In this document: in pieces, positions 44,462 to 56,362 of the stretch
Layout: every line of letters starts with the position of its first letter
Position numbering within the stretch: the stretch's first letter is position 1
Assembly: GCF_964656455.1 (NCBI RefSeq)
Contig: NC_135721.1
Span: 82,750,754-82,814,753, forward strand
Direction of reading: 5' to 3'
Length of the DNA: 64,000 nucleotides
From: Halichoerus grypus
Lineage: Eukaryota > Chordata > Mammalia > Carnivora > Phocidae
Made by a program: the position numbers and the translations under genes
The notes under the pieces: generated by a model
Seen by the model: only the letters and a program-made list of their open reading frames with translations
Databases searched by the model: none
What the model was told of the DNA's origin: nothing

Positions 44462-44479
44462 AAAAAAAAAAAAAAAAAA
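44462..44479 (+). repeat. Poly(A) tract
   Basis: Eighteen A with no recognisable retroelement body upstream, so probably a simple repeat. Confidence 0.9.
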
Positions 44480-44791
44480 TCAATCTTGGAATGCACACCA
44501 ACAGTAACTAAAAGCAAATTATCCATTCCACCTATGGTTAGGAAAAGGGGTGAAGCCAGGCTGATGCAGCTTCTGTTGGCATGTGCTTACAGAAGGCTGC
44601 AGGGAAGGGGACAGGGAAGAACTTCCTCATGGCTGGATGGGAATCTGCTACTTCTCGGGCAGCCTCCCATTGTAACTGATGGATGGTTTGAGTGGAAATA
44701 AACAGGAGATACATTGGCCCATCATTAATAATTTGTAAGCTCAAAATAATTTGCTTAGAGAACACTTCATCCCTTCTTTGGCATCTTACCT
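44480..44791. other. Unassigned sequence
   Basis: Overlapping short frames on both strands, without homology. Confidence 0.4.
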
Positions 44792-44798
44792 CTTCCAT

Positions 44799-44816
44799 AA
44801 ATTTTTTTTAAAGATT

Positions 44817-44847
<31 letters not shown>

Positions 44848-45017
44848 TTAGAAAGAGCAGGAGAGGGGCAACAGAGAGAGAGAGAGAAAGAGAATCTCCA
44901 GCAGACTGCGCTGAGCTCAGAGCCCAACACCAGCCTTGATCCCATGACCCTGAGATCATGACCTGAGCCGAAATCAAGAGCCAGACTCTCAACCAACTGA
45001 GCCTCCTACGCGCCCCA
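44799..45017 (-). mobile_element. SINEC (minus), older subtype, with expanded TTTA tract
   Basis: AAAGATTTTATTTATTTATT..., AGAGCAGGAGAGGGGC, CATGACCTGAGCCGAAATCAAGAGCC and the reverse head GAGCCTCCTACGCGCCCC. The (TTTA)n tract at 44816-44850 is an expansion of the normal AAATAAA tail. CATCTTACCT (44782-44791) and CATCTTGCCT (45018-45027) suggest a TSD. Confidence 0.93.
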
Positions 45018-45027
45018 CATCTTGCCT

Positions 45028-46079
45028 AGATTTTTAAGGATCCATATACCTTATAGATATTTCAGAAGCTATTTTATGCCCCCTTTCCAGTGATGTACAG
45101 CTTCTCCAATTTAATGTAGATATACATAGGTAGGATTAAAGATTGAGTGGATTTTAACATGTATTAAATATCTACAAATGCACATTTGTGTGCATAACAT
45201 ATAGGGAACTACAAATATTCTCTGCAGTGAATTGAATTTGAATTAACTGGGCTTCTTCGGAACACATTGTTTCTAATTCTTACATTAACGTTGACTATCT
45301 ATTTCTGGTACTCAGGTTTGTAACATATTTTTGAGAAAAAGTCAACATGGATGACATTTAACTGGGATGTTTGTCTATTGACATTTACAATTTTATATTA
45401 GATAAGAGAAAATACTATGTGGAAATTACATAATGGAATTTGGTAATGTAATCAATCCAAGAACTGTATTATCGAATTGAACCTCCTAATGTGAATTACC
45501 ATATTTTCAATTTCAACTCTGAAGTCTACTTAATCTTACTCCATCAGTTATGTGAAAAATCAGTATACAGAGACAATGACTTACAATCAACCAGTAACAT
45601 GACACAACAAGCAATAATCTCCATGTTGAGTCAACCTGGGGTTTCATTGTCTTTTGACTTCTCCAGTATCTCTGTTTTACAGAGAAAATGTATATGTTTA
45701 AATAAAATACAGATTATAAATATTTGCCAAATACTAAGATCCCACCTTGATCAAATACAAATTTGACAATGTAAATTTCAGTTCTAAATGGATGGCAAAC
45801 ACAAGCTATTGTCTAATATGTAATTCATCCTATAGAAGATCCAGTCACTCAGAGAGTCTTTGATGTCTACTCTAGGCATGCCTGGGATTAGTGGGAATCA
45901 TCCTGTGGCCATCAGGCTACTAGCAACCAGAGTAAAATGGCAAAGATGTCATATACGGGATGTTGGTGTAAGACTTAGCTAGTTAGAACAGATCCACACC
46001 AACTGATGACAAACACAGTATTGAAATGTCAAGCCACGAATCTTCATCAAGTGAAAAGCCTTAAGAAATATGCAATACG
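45028..46079. other. Unassigned AT-rich sequence
   Basis: No repeats or exons recognised; possibly single-copy. Confidence 0.45.
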
Positions 46080-47410
46080 TTTATAGGATTTTGTCTCTTG
46101 CCTTGATTTGTGACATGGAGCTTCCATTGCTCCTGTCACTGTTGCTTTTAATTAATTTTTTAAAGATTTCCTGCAGGGTGAGTCTCTCAGCAGAGGTTTC
46201 TTTTCCTACTATCAGTAGCTTATAATCTTCATAGTCAAGTCCCCTTTCAAATTGCTTTTCCATGTTATGATGTTCCTTGGCATTTGCAAAAGGTGGCATC
46301 GGTTCCCCCTTGCAGGGCTAGGGGCCAAGAGCGACCCACTCAGGGTGGCCGGTCACAAGCGCAAAAGCTATCAGGACCCATGTGGAAAGGAGGAGTGTTG
46401 TCTCAAACAGCTAGAGGTAGAAAAACAGGAGACCATGTACTGAGCCTGAAGAGCAGAGCTGCAAAGTTCCTGTTGCTCATCACATCCTAAGTGAGCCAAA
46501 GGAAAGTCTAAAAGGGAGAAAATTCCCTCAAAAAGCATGAAGGAAAAAGGATGGGAACAGGAGGGTTGGTGGTTCTCAGCCAGAAAGTGCTGATGTTTCT
46601 CTCCTGTGTGATCCTGCTGTGGAATGTTCCTGCTGAGCAGCGGTTTACAGAGCCGTGTCCATTGTTCCATCCCCCGCAATAAGGAAGGCTCTGTGCCACA
46701 GCTGCCCTTGTAAAATGGTTCCAAAGAACCATCAACTGGTGTAACTGAACAGCATGCTGGAGGTGTTGGCTTTGTGTCCTGTGCCAGCCATCCTCTGCCA
46801 GGGCACCGCAGCCTGTCCAGCTGTCCTTCCTTGACCTTCTCAGCAAACATGTCCGTGGACTCAGTCTGACTGGATCCTAGAGGGTTACTCTTTATTTCCA
46901 ATATGTACAACGTGGTGCCAACAACCTGAAAAATAACTCAGGAGTTGCCCAAAGTTGTTGTCATGCAAGTAGGAGCTGGTGAACACCAGACAAAAAAAAA
47001 ATAGGGGACTACTGATAGCCACCAGGTCCTTGTCCCATTCTTTCTGTCCATAGAGATCTGGGTTCTGTGGCCCCGGGGCAAATGCAAGCTTCCATACAAA
47101 GTGTTACTCAAGTGCAATGCTGACTTCCTTTGGGCCAAGTTCACATGGGGAGCTAAGGGGGACATTTTGTTGGGCTGCGTGCCATCAACAAAAATATATG
47201 CTGACCTTCACAGTGATGTTGGGTACATTCCTCCCTAATTCTGGGTGGAGGTGATCCCATTTGCCAATGTGACTGTCCCACATGCCTCTTAGCCATGCAT
47301 GGAATTCTCTTCTTTTTGTTGTCACTAACTCTCTGAGAATGTCTCCTTATTTGTGTTTCCTCTACCGCTGGAAAGTTAGAATTCTGCACCCCACTTGCTG
47401 AATTGGTCAT
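46080..47410 (-). other. Unassigned block with consecutive minus-strand frames
   Basis: Minus frames at 47410-47153 (85 codons), 47165-46938 (75), 46910-46371 (179, with an overlapping 112-codon frame) and 46299-46081 (72) run head to tail in different registers. I recognise no domain, signal peptide or family. A broken ancient retroelement interior or a decayed processed gene copy would fit, as would chance in GC-balanced DNA. No function is assigned. Confidence 0.3.
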
Positions 47411-47630
47411 ATATGCTCATCATCAGGGCTGGGGAGACAGCAGGAGGGACAGGCCCTGAGGGAACTGCTCATAGGGAGAGATATCGTCCTAAGGCCCAAG
47501 CATGCAAACACGGCGCACAGTGAGACTGTCAGCCTACCCCTGGCTTCTCGATCTCTGTAACCCCAGTGCCCAGCCTGGTGTCCAGCTCATGAAATATGCT
47601 CAATAAATTTAGACTGAAGGAAGGAATGAG
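47411..47630 (+). mobile_element. L2 3' end fragment (tentative)
   Basis: GTAACCCCAGTGCCCAGCCTGGTG, ATATGCTCAATAAATTTAGACTGAAGGAAGGAATGAG follows the L2 3' terminal pattern (CAGCGCCTGGCACATAG...CTCAATAAATATTTGTTGAATGAATGA). Confidence 0.5.
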
Positions 47631-49584
47631 TCAGCTCTCTTTCCAAGGAGTCTTTTAATCTTCTCTTATCTCTTGATGCATCATTTTTTCTATTTATAAA
47701 ATAGGAGGATATCACCCAGAAATTTCAAAAGGCAGAGAAAATGTTCATGATGTTTCTAGACCATCACGTGAGAAGATGATGTAACACATGTACAGAGCAC
47801 ATTTGGACTTCAGACCTTGACCTGTTTCCCCCAATAATCTCTTCCTTTCTCTCCTGCTGAGTGTTACCCCAATTACTGCCCAATTCGGAAAGAGTTGTAC
47901 ATTTCCATGTGCAATTTTCCTTTGTTGCAAACACCATGCAGAATCATATTCTTCCCCAAGGAATGAAAGCCTACAAATAAAAAACAGAGCCCAACTTTTA
48001 TTTAAAGTTGTTTTAGTGGATCCAAATCAACTTGCTGAGTTAGAAGGAGGAGAAAACAAATATTTCTACCCTGCCATTTTATGGGTACCCATTTCCAGAG
48101 GGAACGTCCATTTGTATCCATTTGACAACTGAAGCCCGCTGTATTTCAAAACTATTGTTGAGAATATCAGAAAGTAAAAATTCAGATGTAATCATTACAT
48201 CAAAAGTAGCTGGGTAGAGAATCTAGAATGAGTTCTCAGAGGGAAAGAAATCCAACAAATTTATTTATTACACATGAAAGCAAATATAAAGCAAATATTC
48301 CTAGGAAAAGGTATTTATTTCTATTATGCATAAAAACAGAATTTTGTTGAAGGAACAGGAATAAAGAATGAGGCATTGCAGCAAAATATCTATTCCACAC
48401 AAATCAATTCCTCATTAAAATAATAATGGTTTCCCTTGAGTATGACTGAATGTCTGATTTAATAAGAATAAATTGATATGAGATGTGAGTTAACTGTAAA
48501 TTCGATGTGGATTGTTTTGGGAAGGGCTCATGTCAGAGAAGAAAGACCCATGTGTGCTGCAACTTGAAAGACTAAAGATCACAGCTTCTTTCAGAAAGAG
48601 GCTGAGGAGGAAGGTTGGCATGCCCTCCACAGCTTAAAAAGGTGTCTGCAGACAGGACAAGAGGGAAGAAAATGAAGCAGGCTCCCCTTTAAAAATGTCT
48701 CAAATACTAACTGAAATGGTTAACACATTCTCTAAAGTCTGAGAGGCCTGGGTATGTGATGTGGCATATCCATTACTATTTGTTTAATGCTCGATTTAAT
48801 AGATTAATATATTTAACACCATCAAATTTGAAAAACCAGTGTTTCTTGAGAATTTAAACATTGATGACAAATTTGATTCACTGTATGTCTAAGAACATTC
48901 TAAACGATCATACTCCATTTAGCAAGGCACATTCTCATTCACTCAAACTCCTGAAGCAACAGAAAAAATACACGCAAATGTAGTGTCTACAAAACATATT
49001 TCTTCAGTTATACTCAAAACTATTCCAACCTGTCAACACTATGGATTTACTTCATTTCTTTATTACTTCTGTTACTATTTTTATATGTTCCTAGGTTATT
49101 GATACACTTATTTTGATATTTTCCCAGTGGTTAAGCAGTAATACTTTGATTCCTCCCTGATACTGCCGCCATCTTACCAGATCCCAGGGACAAGGAATTC
49201 CTTCTCAGGCCAGATGCCATTCAGGAAGCTGAGACTCCCAGGCACCAGACACAATTGCTTCTCACAAAGGGATACAACTGAGGTTTGGGACAATTCAACC
49301 TGAATTTGCTTCTTTAGAGTAGGACTTGTTGCTATTGTAGTGGGAATATTTAACATGAGATCTACTCTCTTAACAATTTTTTAAGTATACAATATGGTAT
49401 TGTTACCTGTAGGCACAATACTGTACAACCATGCTCTAGAACCTGTTCACCTCGTGTAACTGAAACTGTGTACCCACTGACTAGTGGGGAAGTGAGGGGC
49501 TGTTATTCAATAAGACCCTTTCCATTCTAGCCCTTCTGCATAGGTTTTAGGGTTTTTGCCAACACTCCTCTCAGTTTCCCCCTG
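47631..49584. other. Unassigned sequence
   Basis: About 2 kb, AT-rich, no repeat family or exon recognised with confidence. Likely single-copy. Confidence 0.45.
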
Positions 49585-50215
49585 TGGTGGGTTGAACAGT
49601 GGCCCTAAAAAAGATGTGTCCCGGGGCGCCTGGGTGGCTCAGTCAGTTAAGCGTACCACTCTTGATTTTGGCTCAAGTCATGATCTCAGAGTCATGATCT
49701 CAGGGTCTCCTCATGATCGGGAGATCGAGCCCAGTGTCCAGCTCTGTGCTCTAGCATGGAGTCTGTTTGAGATTCTCTCTATCTCTGTGCCTGCCCCAAA
49801 AATAAAATCTTTAAAAAAATGATGTGTGCTCAGCCTAACTTCTAGAACCTGTTAGTGTGAACTTATTTGGAAAAAAATCTATGCAGATGTGCTTAAGTTA
49901 AGGATCCTGAGATGAACAGATCATCCTGGATTACTCAGATGAGCCCTAAATGCAATGACAAGTGTTCTTGTAAGAAACAGTCCAGGAGAGCGGACAAAAG
50001 GAAGAGGAGGGAATGCGATCACAGAGCCAGAGACTGGAATGATGCAGCCACAGAACTGCTGGAGCCACCAGAAGCCAGCTTTGGAATCTTCCCTAGAGCC
50101 TTCAGTGGGTACATGGCCCCGCGAACCCCTGGGTTTCAGACCCCGGCCTAGGGAACAGTAGGGAACCAATGTCTGCTATTTCACTTCGAGTTGATGGCAG
50201 ATTTGTTACAGCCGC
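49585..50215 (+). mobile_element. MaLR (MLT1-like) LTR (plus), split by a SINE
   Basis: GGTGGGTTGAACAGTGGCCC on the left; after the SINE: CAGCCTAACTTCTAGAACCTG, CTTATTTGGAAAAAAATCTATGCAGATG, TTAAGGATCCTGAGATGAACAGATCATCCTGGATTAC, CACCAGAAGCCAGC, ATTTGTTACAGCCGCTAACAAG. The order is that of a MaLR LTR. The SINE inserted later. Confidence 0.7.
49622..49819 (+). mobile_element. SINEC (plus), older subtype, inside MaLR LTR
   Basis: Head GGGGCGCCTGGGTGGCTCAG, ACTCTTGATTTTGGCTC, then a local duplication of ATGATCTCAG at 49680-49710, short CT part and AATAAAATC A-tail. Likely TSD GATGTGT (49613-49619 and 49821-49827). Confidence 0.92.
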
Positions 50216-51084
50216 TAACAAGAAACTAAAGTACTTCAAAACATATCACTTGGCCGGTGTTACAGAGTCTAGAATCCAGTCTTTAGGATGTATTGCTATC
50301 TATAGTCTACAAATTATTGAAAACTTAACTATTTCTCCTCTGCATTATATTATAATGAGTAGAGCCACAGAGGGGTTTCATTTCCTGGTGGGAGAATTGA
50401 GTCTGCATAACTTGTTCACCTCCTGAGGACCTTGACGTGATTCATCATTTGGGACCATTGGGCCCTGTTTCTGTTTGCAGGCAGTCACGTTAGTTAATCC
50501 TCTTGTGTGCGGTAACAGTGCCTACTTTTTCTCAGATGTCTTGGCTTGTCTATAGTTCCGTGTGCTTATCCTTTCTTACAACTATAGATAAAAGCAAGTA
50601 CACATCCATTCTTTGGAAGTACACTTAGAAGTAATAAAAGAAAAAAAAAACGCACATTTTAACATCACCTACTGATTAAAATCCATATAATAATTCAAAT
50701 CATTTCATTATATTCGTCCTATTTTTGTGTTACAACTACCTGCCTGTGTTATTTTTACTAACTTTTCAGAGTATGATTAGGAATCTATTGTTTTTAGGGA
50801 CAAAACTGGCTCCCATTCACCATAGCCCTACTTAGGTTCAAGGCCAATGGCAGTCCCTTCAAGTTGCTTCTTTGGTGCTTCCGCCATCGCCCCTTGTTTG
50901 GGGGCCACTGAAATTTTCCAAATTCATCCTGATTTTTCCCTGATGCAGACATAGAATTAGCTACCCTGCAAAAATTCGTAGTTTCTTTTGTGGAGAACAG
51001 ACCAGAAACTAAAGTCTGGGTGTTGGAGAGTGGGTAGTGGGGAAGTGCTCCTGTTATTTGGGGATCATGCTAATAAAGACAGAA
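50216..51084. other. Unassigned sequence
   Basis: No family or exon recognised. A short A-run lies near 50641. Confidence 0.4.
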
Positions 51085-51560
51085 GCGTGTGTCTTGTTGA
51101 AGTCCTATATGTGCACTGATGTTTCTGCAAGTCTGTCCTCCATCTGTCCCCTGTGTTCATCCTCTGCCTATTCTGCCCCTGGAGGCTGGCCTCTAGAGTG
51201 GTCATCCCTAGGACTCCCTTACCCTTGGCTTCCAGCTGGATCTGGTGAATGGGACAGACCAGCAGGAGGTCCGCAGGTGGGGAGGGAAGGAAATCAGAGT
51301 TGCCTTTCCTCACTCCCCCTCTGCTATAGGGCAACCGTCCCAGCAGAGCTGTACACTTAGATGATCCCTCTTCCATGAAGGAAGTGAGACCTTGTCCTCT
51401 TCTGGCCCTTCAAGCCTTGGGGTGGTAGTGCATTCCTGCTGGTGAGAGTCTCTCCTTATTCTTTGCTGATCCCCTATATGTTGCCAACAAATCTCCCCAC
51501 TCCACCCCACCCCCTCTCTAGTTAAACCTTTGGAGTGGATTTTTGTTTTCCTGTTGACAT
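51085..51560 (+). mobile_element. Ancient interspersed repeat, second copy (family not named)
   Basis: Similar overall design to 41640-42212: GC-rich start, CAACCGTCCCAGCAGAGC, CTCTAGTTAAACCTTTGG, and GTTTTCCTGTTGACATG where the family normally ends with TGACTGATAC. Overlapping frames on both strands are not genes. Confidence 0.35.
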
Positions 51561-52044
51561 GATGAATAAGACTATAGTTTAACACATTATATTCTCATAT
51601 ACCCTAATTTTCTTACTTTACATGTTTTCATCGACTGCTAAAATTTATTCCTACATTGACAGAAACCATGTTTTCATTCTTTGTTCCAAGGTGAGACATA
51701 ACATTTCTTAGAAGAAATGCTGCTTTTGAGTTAGCCATGCAAACACACGAAGAACAAATGGGGCAAACTGGTGACACACTTAATTGACCCCAAGTAAAGC
51801 AGTTTCTCTAGGACTAGTTGGACTCCAAGGTTGTTTGGTTGGTACAACCTAAAAAGCAGTTCTCTGTAGTTTTATTATGTATAATAAAAAAGTTTTATTA
51901 TATACAGTAAAACTCAGGAGATCTCCTTTCAGTCCCTGTTCTGGTTGCCCTTCAGGTGGTGCAACGGATCAGTGACCTAGAGACAGCAGAGATATCTAAA
52001 CTGTGGGGACATTGAGAACTAATTTCTCTTCCTAATGAGATGGG
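51561..52044. other. Unassigned sequence
   Basis: No family recognised. Confidence 0.4.
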
Positions 52045-52411
52045 GAGCTGGATCTTTTAAAATAAATTTTATTTTTTAGAATAGTTATAGATTGTGAAAT
52101 TTGTGAATTCCCATATAGGTTACCCCAAACCCAGTTCCCCTTATTATTAACATCTTACATTAATATAGTACATTTGTTACAATTAATGAATTCTGACACA
52201 TTATTAACTGAAGTTCATAATTTATCCAAATTTCCTTAATTTTATTTAATATCCTTTCTGTGTTTCAGGACTCCCTCCAGGAGATGTTACATGTGCCATC
52301 CTGTCTCCTTGGGTTTCTCTAGACTGTGACAGCTCATCAGAATCTCCTTGTTTTGATGATTGACAGTTTTAAGAAGTACTAGCGAGATATTTTGTAGATT
52401 GGGATTTGTCT

Positions 52412-52414
<3 letters not shown>

Positions 52415-52458
<44 letters not shown>
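52415..52458 (+). repeat. (TG)22 microsatellite
   Basis: Forty-four bases of uninterrupted TG, the longest pure dinucleotide run in the window. Confidence 0.97.
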
Positions 52459-52459
<1 letters not shown>

Positions 52460-53539
52460 TCAACCTGCTGTTATGGGTTTCAGGGGGAGATGCCACAGGG
52501 GTAAAGTATCCCTTTAATCATATTCTATCAAGGAACCATACTGTCCACATGACTTACAACAGTTGATACTGATCCTGACCATTTGACTGAGGTGTGTTGG
52601 TCAGAGGGAAAGCACCATGTGCAGCCCACACTATGGTGGGCGGGGGAGGGGGGCAGTTATGCTCCACCCCCTTGAGGGGAAAGTAGCTACACAAATTATC
52701 TGGAATTTTTCTGCATGAGAGATTTGCTCTTCTCCCCATATTACGTATTTATTCAATCAATATAAAAGCATAGATACTTATACTTTGGTATATAATCTAA
52801 CACCACTTTATTTTGTTGCTCCCATTGCTCCAGCTTTGGCCATTGTGCTTTCTTTCAGTTGGCTCCTCTGTCCCCTTGGCATACATCCACAATTTGGGAT
52901 TTTTGTAAATTTTTTAGCACTTCCTTACGTTTTGGAACTGCAAAATGCTCCAGGCTCATCTTCCATAGTTCCTGATCCAGTCCTAGAATCAGCCATTTCT
53001 CCAAGGTGGGACGCTGGATTTTATAAAATTGCATTTAGTATGGATAAACTTGAATTCCTCTATCTGTGTTCCAAAAATGTATTGCCCAAATACAAGGGTG
53101 TGGAAGAAAGACACTGAAGATGCAGGGAAACAGCCATGTAATGGGATCTAAGCTGCTTCCTGAAAACTTATAACTGGACCCTTGAATTTTCTAAGACAGT
53201 TGGTTTAAAGTCTCTGCCTAGTAACTTCAATGTATGTGTTTCCTCAGGGACAATTTCTGTTATTCTTTTTTTTTCCTGTGAATGAGTCACACTGTCTTGT
53301 CTCTTCACATGTCTCATTAGTATTTTTGTTGTTGAAAACTGAACATTTTGTATATGATAATGGGGTAACTCTGGATACCAGACTCTCCCCAGGGTTTGTT
53401 GTTGTTTTGCTACGGGTTGCAGTGGTAACCTTTCTAAACTATTTTTTGTAAAAACTATTGTTTGTCATGTGTCTCTGAAGTCTTTCTTCATATAGTTTAG
53501 TAATCAGTTAGTGGTTGACAGTGATTTCCTTAAATACCT

Positions 53540-53700
53540 GGAGTAAAAAAAGACAAGGAAGAAAGGAAGAGCAGGGCAGGTAAGGAGAGGAGAGGAGATG
53601 GGTGGAGGGAGGGAGGAGGGGGAGAGGAGAACAGTAGAGGGGAGGAGAAGGGGAGGGGAGAGCAGAGTGGAGAGGAGAAGAGAGGACCTTGAGGACAAGA
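53540..53700 (+). repeat. GGAGA/GGGGA purine-rich tract
   Basis: Nearly pure purine on the plus strand with imperfect GGAGAGGAGA iteration. The long minus frames over it are compositional (S/P/L). Confidence 0.9.
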
Positions 53701-54010
53701 TCTGCTCTCCTATGCCTGGAATCCCAAGCCCACACTGGGAATGTGGGCTGCCATCTTGAAGGCCAGTGCCAAGCTGTGGAGGGGTTATCAAGCAACAAGA
53801 AGCTAAAATGCCCCCAAACCCTCTTGTCCTTTGGTTGCCTTTTTCTTGATTAAACACTTGCTTGGCTGCTGTAAAGCTTTAGCTATCTTCCAGAGTTCTA
53901 ACCACGGTTTCTGACAGATTTTTCCAGTTTTTCCCATGTTTGCGGGAAGGAATGAGCCTCGGATTTCCTTACTTTACCATTTCCATTGATGTCAGTCCTT
54001 CATTTGAGGC

Positions 54011-54284
54011 CTGAATTTTGCAGGCAATCATTCAAGAGAGCAAAGTTTTTACTTTATCTTTGATCTTGAAGCAAGCTTGAAGCAAATCATGTGAATAGAA
54101 ATAAAGAATCTTCTGTCAAAATTAATGGGTGCACTGAGATGAGGATGTGACCAAATCCGAAAATATTACTTAAAAATATTCTATCTTCTGGTTTGAATAG
54201 CATCGACTCAATGAGTTAAGGATAAGTTTGTGTTAGTCATCAAGACCTGAGCACCAGAATGTTCTGTGATGCCTAGTGTCCATC
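54011..54284. other. Unassigned sequence
   Basis: No family recognised. Confidence 0.4.
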
Positions 54285-54505
54285 AATAACTGGCATTTAT
54301 TAAGTACTTCATATGTGCCCAGATCCTCAATAAATGTTTTATGTTGTTTATTCCACTATTCCTTTGAAGATGGTCACTGATTATGTTACAATGAATAAAC
54401 TTAGACTTAGTTAGGTCAAAATCTTACATACAGTCACACAGTGAGGACATAATAAAGTCAAGATTCAACTCAGACATTCTGACTCCACAACCATTCACGG
54501 GAATT
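54285..54505 (-). mobile_element. MIR SINE (minus), nearly full length
   Basis: TGGCATTTATTAAGTACTTCATATGTGCCCAG, TTATTCCACTATTCCTTTGAAG, CTTACATACAGTCACACAGTGAGG, GATTCAACTCAGACATTCTGACTCC follow MIR in reverse (TTTATTGAGCGCTTACTATGTGCC...GGTCACACAGC...TCGAACCC). Confidence 0.65.
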
Positions 54506-54934
54506 AAGAAGTCTGTAAGAATTAAACACTCCTTTCTCATATACAAGGCTTGATGAAGACAGACCTGTGAAGGACAGGGCCTGCATCTAATGGATGGTAC
54601 AGGAAGTATGAGAAAGACAGCTGTGATCAGAGGCTGGAGATCGGGCACTCAGCTGTCTCCCTTCCTTCCCTTCTGCTAACACCTTGAGATTCAACCCAGC
54701 TTCACCAGCTTTCCAATACCACAGTCAAACCATCCCACCCCACTCCTCTCACCATCTAAATCTCCATCCCAGCATGAGAGAGACGGGACCACAGAGAAAA
54801 AGATCAGAGGAATCAGGACATTATCCCCCTATCTCCAATATATAAGGTAGACCAGAAAAGACAGTTTTCTTACCCATCCACCCATTAAGAGTTTTTGACA
54901 GTTCCTTAAATATGTTGAAAATTAATATTTATAT
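54506..54934. other. Unassigned sequence
   Basis: No family recognised. Confidence 0.4.
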
Positions 54935-55515
54935 TATTTATATTTTGTATGTATAATTCCACTTCTGGAGACCTATCCTAAGTGACAGGTATAAACTAAG
55001 ATTTATGTATAGGGGTGCTCATCAGAACAATACTCATATTAGCAAATAATTGCATACACCTTAAATATGCAACACCCCAGGGAATGCTAAACAAAGTGTG
55101 TGTGTGTGTGTGTGTGTAATATGTAGGCTCCATGAGGGCAGGGATTGTTTCATTTCCTGTTGTTCCCCAATGTTGACCACAACACCCGCCACAGAGAAGT
55201 AGTTCCTTAAATATTTGTTGAATAGATGAATGAAAATAATGGAATTCTTTGCCATCCATAAAAACAAATTTTAAAAGATATGGATAATTGCTCTGAATAT
55301 AATTTTAAACAAATAAACAGCAAAATACAAAATTATAAGTGTAATTGCAATTCTAATTAAAAAAATCAGTTGGATAGAAAAGAAGGCTAGCAGAAAATTA
55401 AATACTAACACTGGCTATTTCTAATTGACAAAATTATGAATGATCTTTATTTTCTTCTTTACTGTTTAGAATTTGCAGATTTTAAAAACAAAAAAAATTA
55501 TTTTTAAAAAGGAAA
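54935..55515 (+). mobile_element. Old L1 3' region (plus) with L2-like piece and TG tract
   Basis: L1M-like: ACTTCTGGAGACCTATCCTAAG, GGGTGCTCATCAGAACAATACTC; then (GT)n at 55096-55117; then an L2-like 3' end at 55120-55240 (GGCTCCATGAGGGCAGGGATTG, AATATTTGTTGAATAGATGAATG); then L1M again (AATGGAATTCTTTGCCATCC, AGCAAAATACAAAATTATAAG, ATCTTTATTTTCTTCTTTACTG). The order suggests that the L2-like piece interrupts the L1. Confidence 0.5.
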
Positions 55516-56172
55516 AAAAACATCTAAAAACACCGGCTTTTGATGACCTGCCATCAACGTCTACATTTTATTTCCAGATGAGGTGATTCTAGAGCATATT
55601 AAAAGATCACTTAGCAAGCAGACTCTTAATTACTGTTGACTTTTTAAGCCTTACTACTCACCCATGATTACCTGTAGAAAGAGAAAGAAAACAGAGGTGA
55701 CAGATTTCATGTAGGTTTCTTTAGATTTTTTTTTGCAGATTTATGGCTTTGAAACTATGTAATTATTTTATATTATTTATTAAACAAGCTCAAATACACT
55801 TCAAAAGCACTCCCTGAAAATCAAAAGCAAATGAAACAAACGTGTGGATCTAGCTGGCAGCATAACCTGTCAGAGAGTAACTCTGCTGGAGCTTTAAGAC
55901 ACAAAATTTTAACCATACGTTCTTAGTAGGATATTCCTAAAGGACAAAAAGAAAAGCCTAGAACCATTTTCATGGTGGTGGTAGCGTCAGCATTGCTGTT
56001 ATGTTTTGTAGGCTAAATCAAATACACATTTAGGTTGGTACTATAAACTGAGATTTTCAACACGGTTGAAGGGAGACAAGATTAATAAAGGTAAGTCAAA
56101 ACCCTGTCATCCAGATTTCAGATTGGAAATATCAGTGTAAATTCATGATTTCTCTCATCTTTAAAAAAAAAA
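55516..56172. other. Unassigned sequence
   Basis: AT-rich and apparently single-copy. No exon recognised. Confidence 0.45.
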
Positions 56173-56362
56173 TGCAGTCAGCTGGGCATCTGGCTCTTGG
56201 TTTCCTCTCAGGTAGTGATCTCAGGGTCATGATATCGAGCCCAGTATCAGGCTCCATGGGCAGCATGGAGTCTGCCTGGGACTCCCTCACCCTCTGCCCC
56301 TCCCCTTCCCCTCTATCTCCATCTCTCTCCCTCAAATAAGTAAATAAATCTTTCCAAAAAAC
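56173..56362 (+). mobile_element. SINEC (plus), degenerate older copy
   Basis: The head is partly lost (AGCTGGGCATCTGGCTCTTGG); the body GTAGTGATCTCAGGGTCATGATATCGAGCC, the CT-rich part and AAATAAGTAAATAAATC are clear. No TSD found. Confidence 0.88.

Larger units (their letters stand above)
52045..54010 (-). mobile_element. Ancient L1 (minus), long, with microsatellites
   Basis: Reverse-strand L1 blocks in order: AGAATAGTTATAGATTGTGAAATTTG, CAGTTCCCCTTATTATTAACATC, GACATGACTTACAACAGTTGATACTG equivalents, CTTTATTTTGTTGCTCCCATTGCTCCAGC, CCTAGAATCAGCCATTTCTCCAAGG, TTTCCTCAGGGACAATTTCTG, and finally TTCTTGATTAAACACTTGCTTGGCTGC. It carries (TG)22 at 52415-52458 and a GGAGA-rich purine tract at 53540-53700. 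Part overlaps in content with the L1 at 19190-19850. Confidence 0.6.

Noticed and set aside
53504..53857. 117- and 96-codon minus frames
   Set aside because: They are translations of a GGAGA-rich purine tract within an ancient L1.
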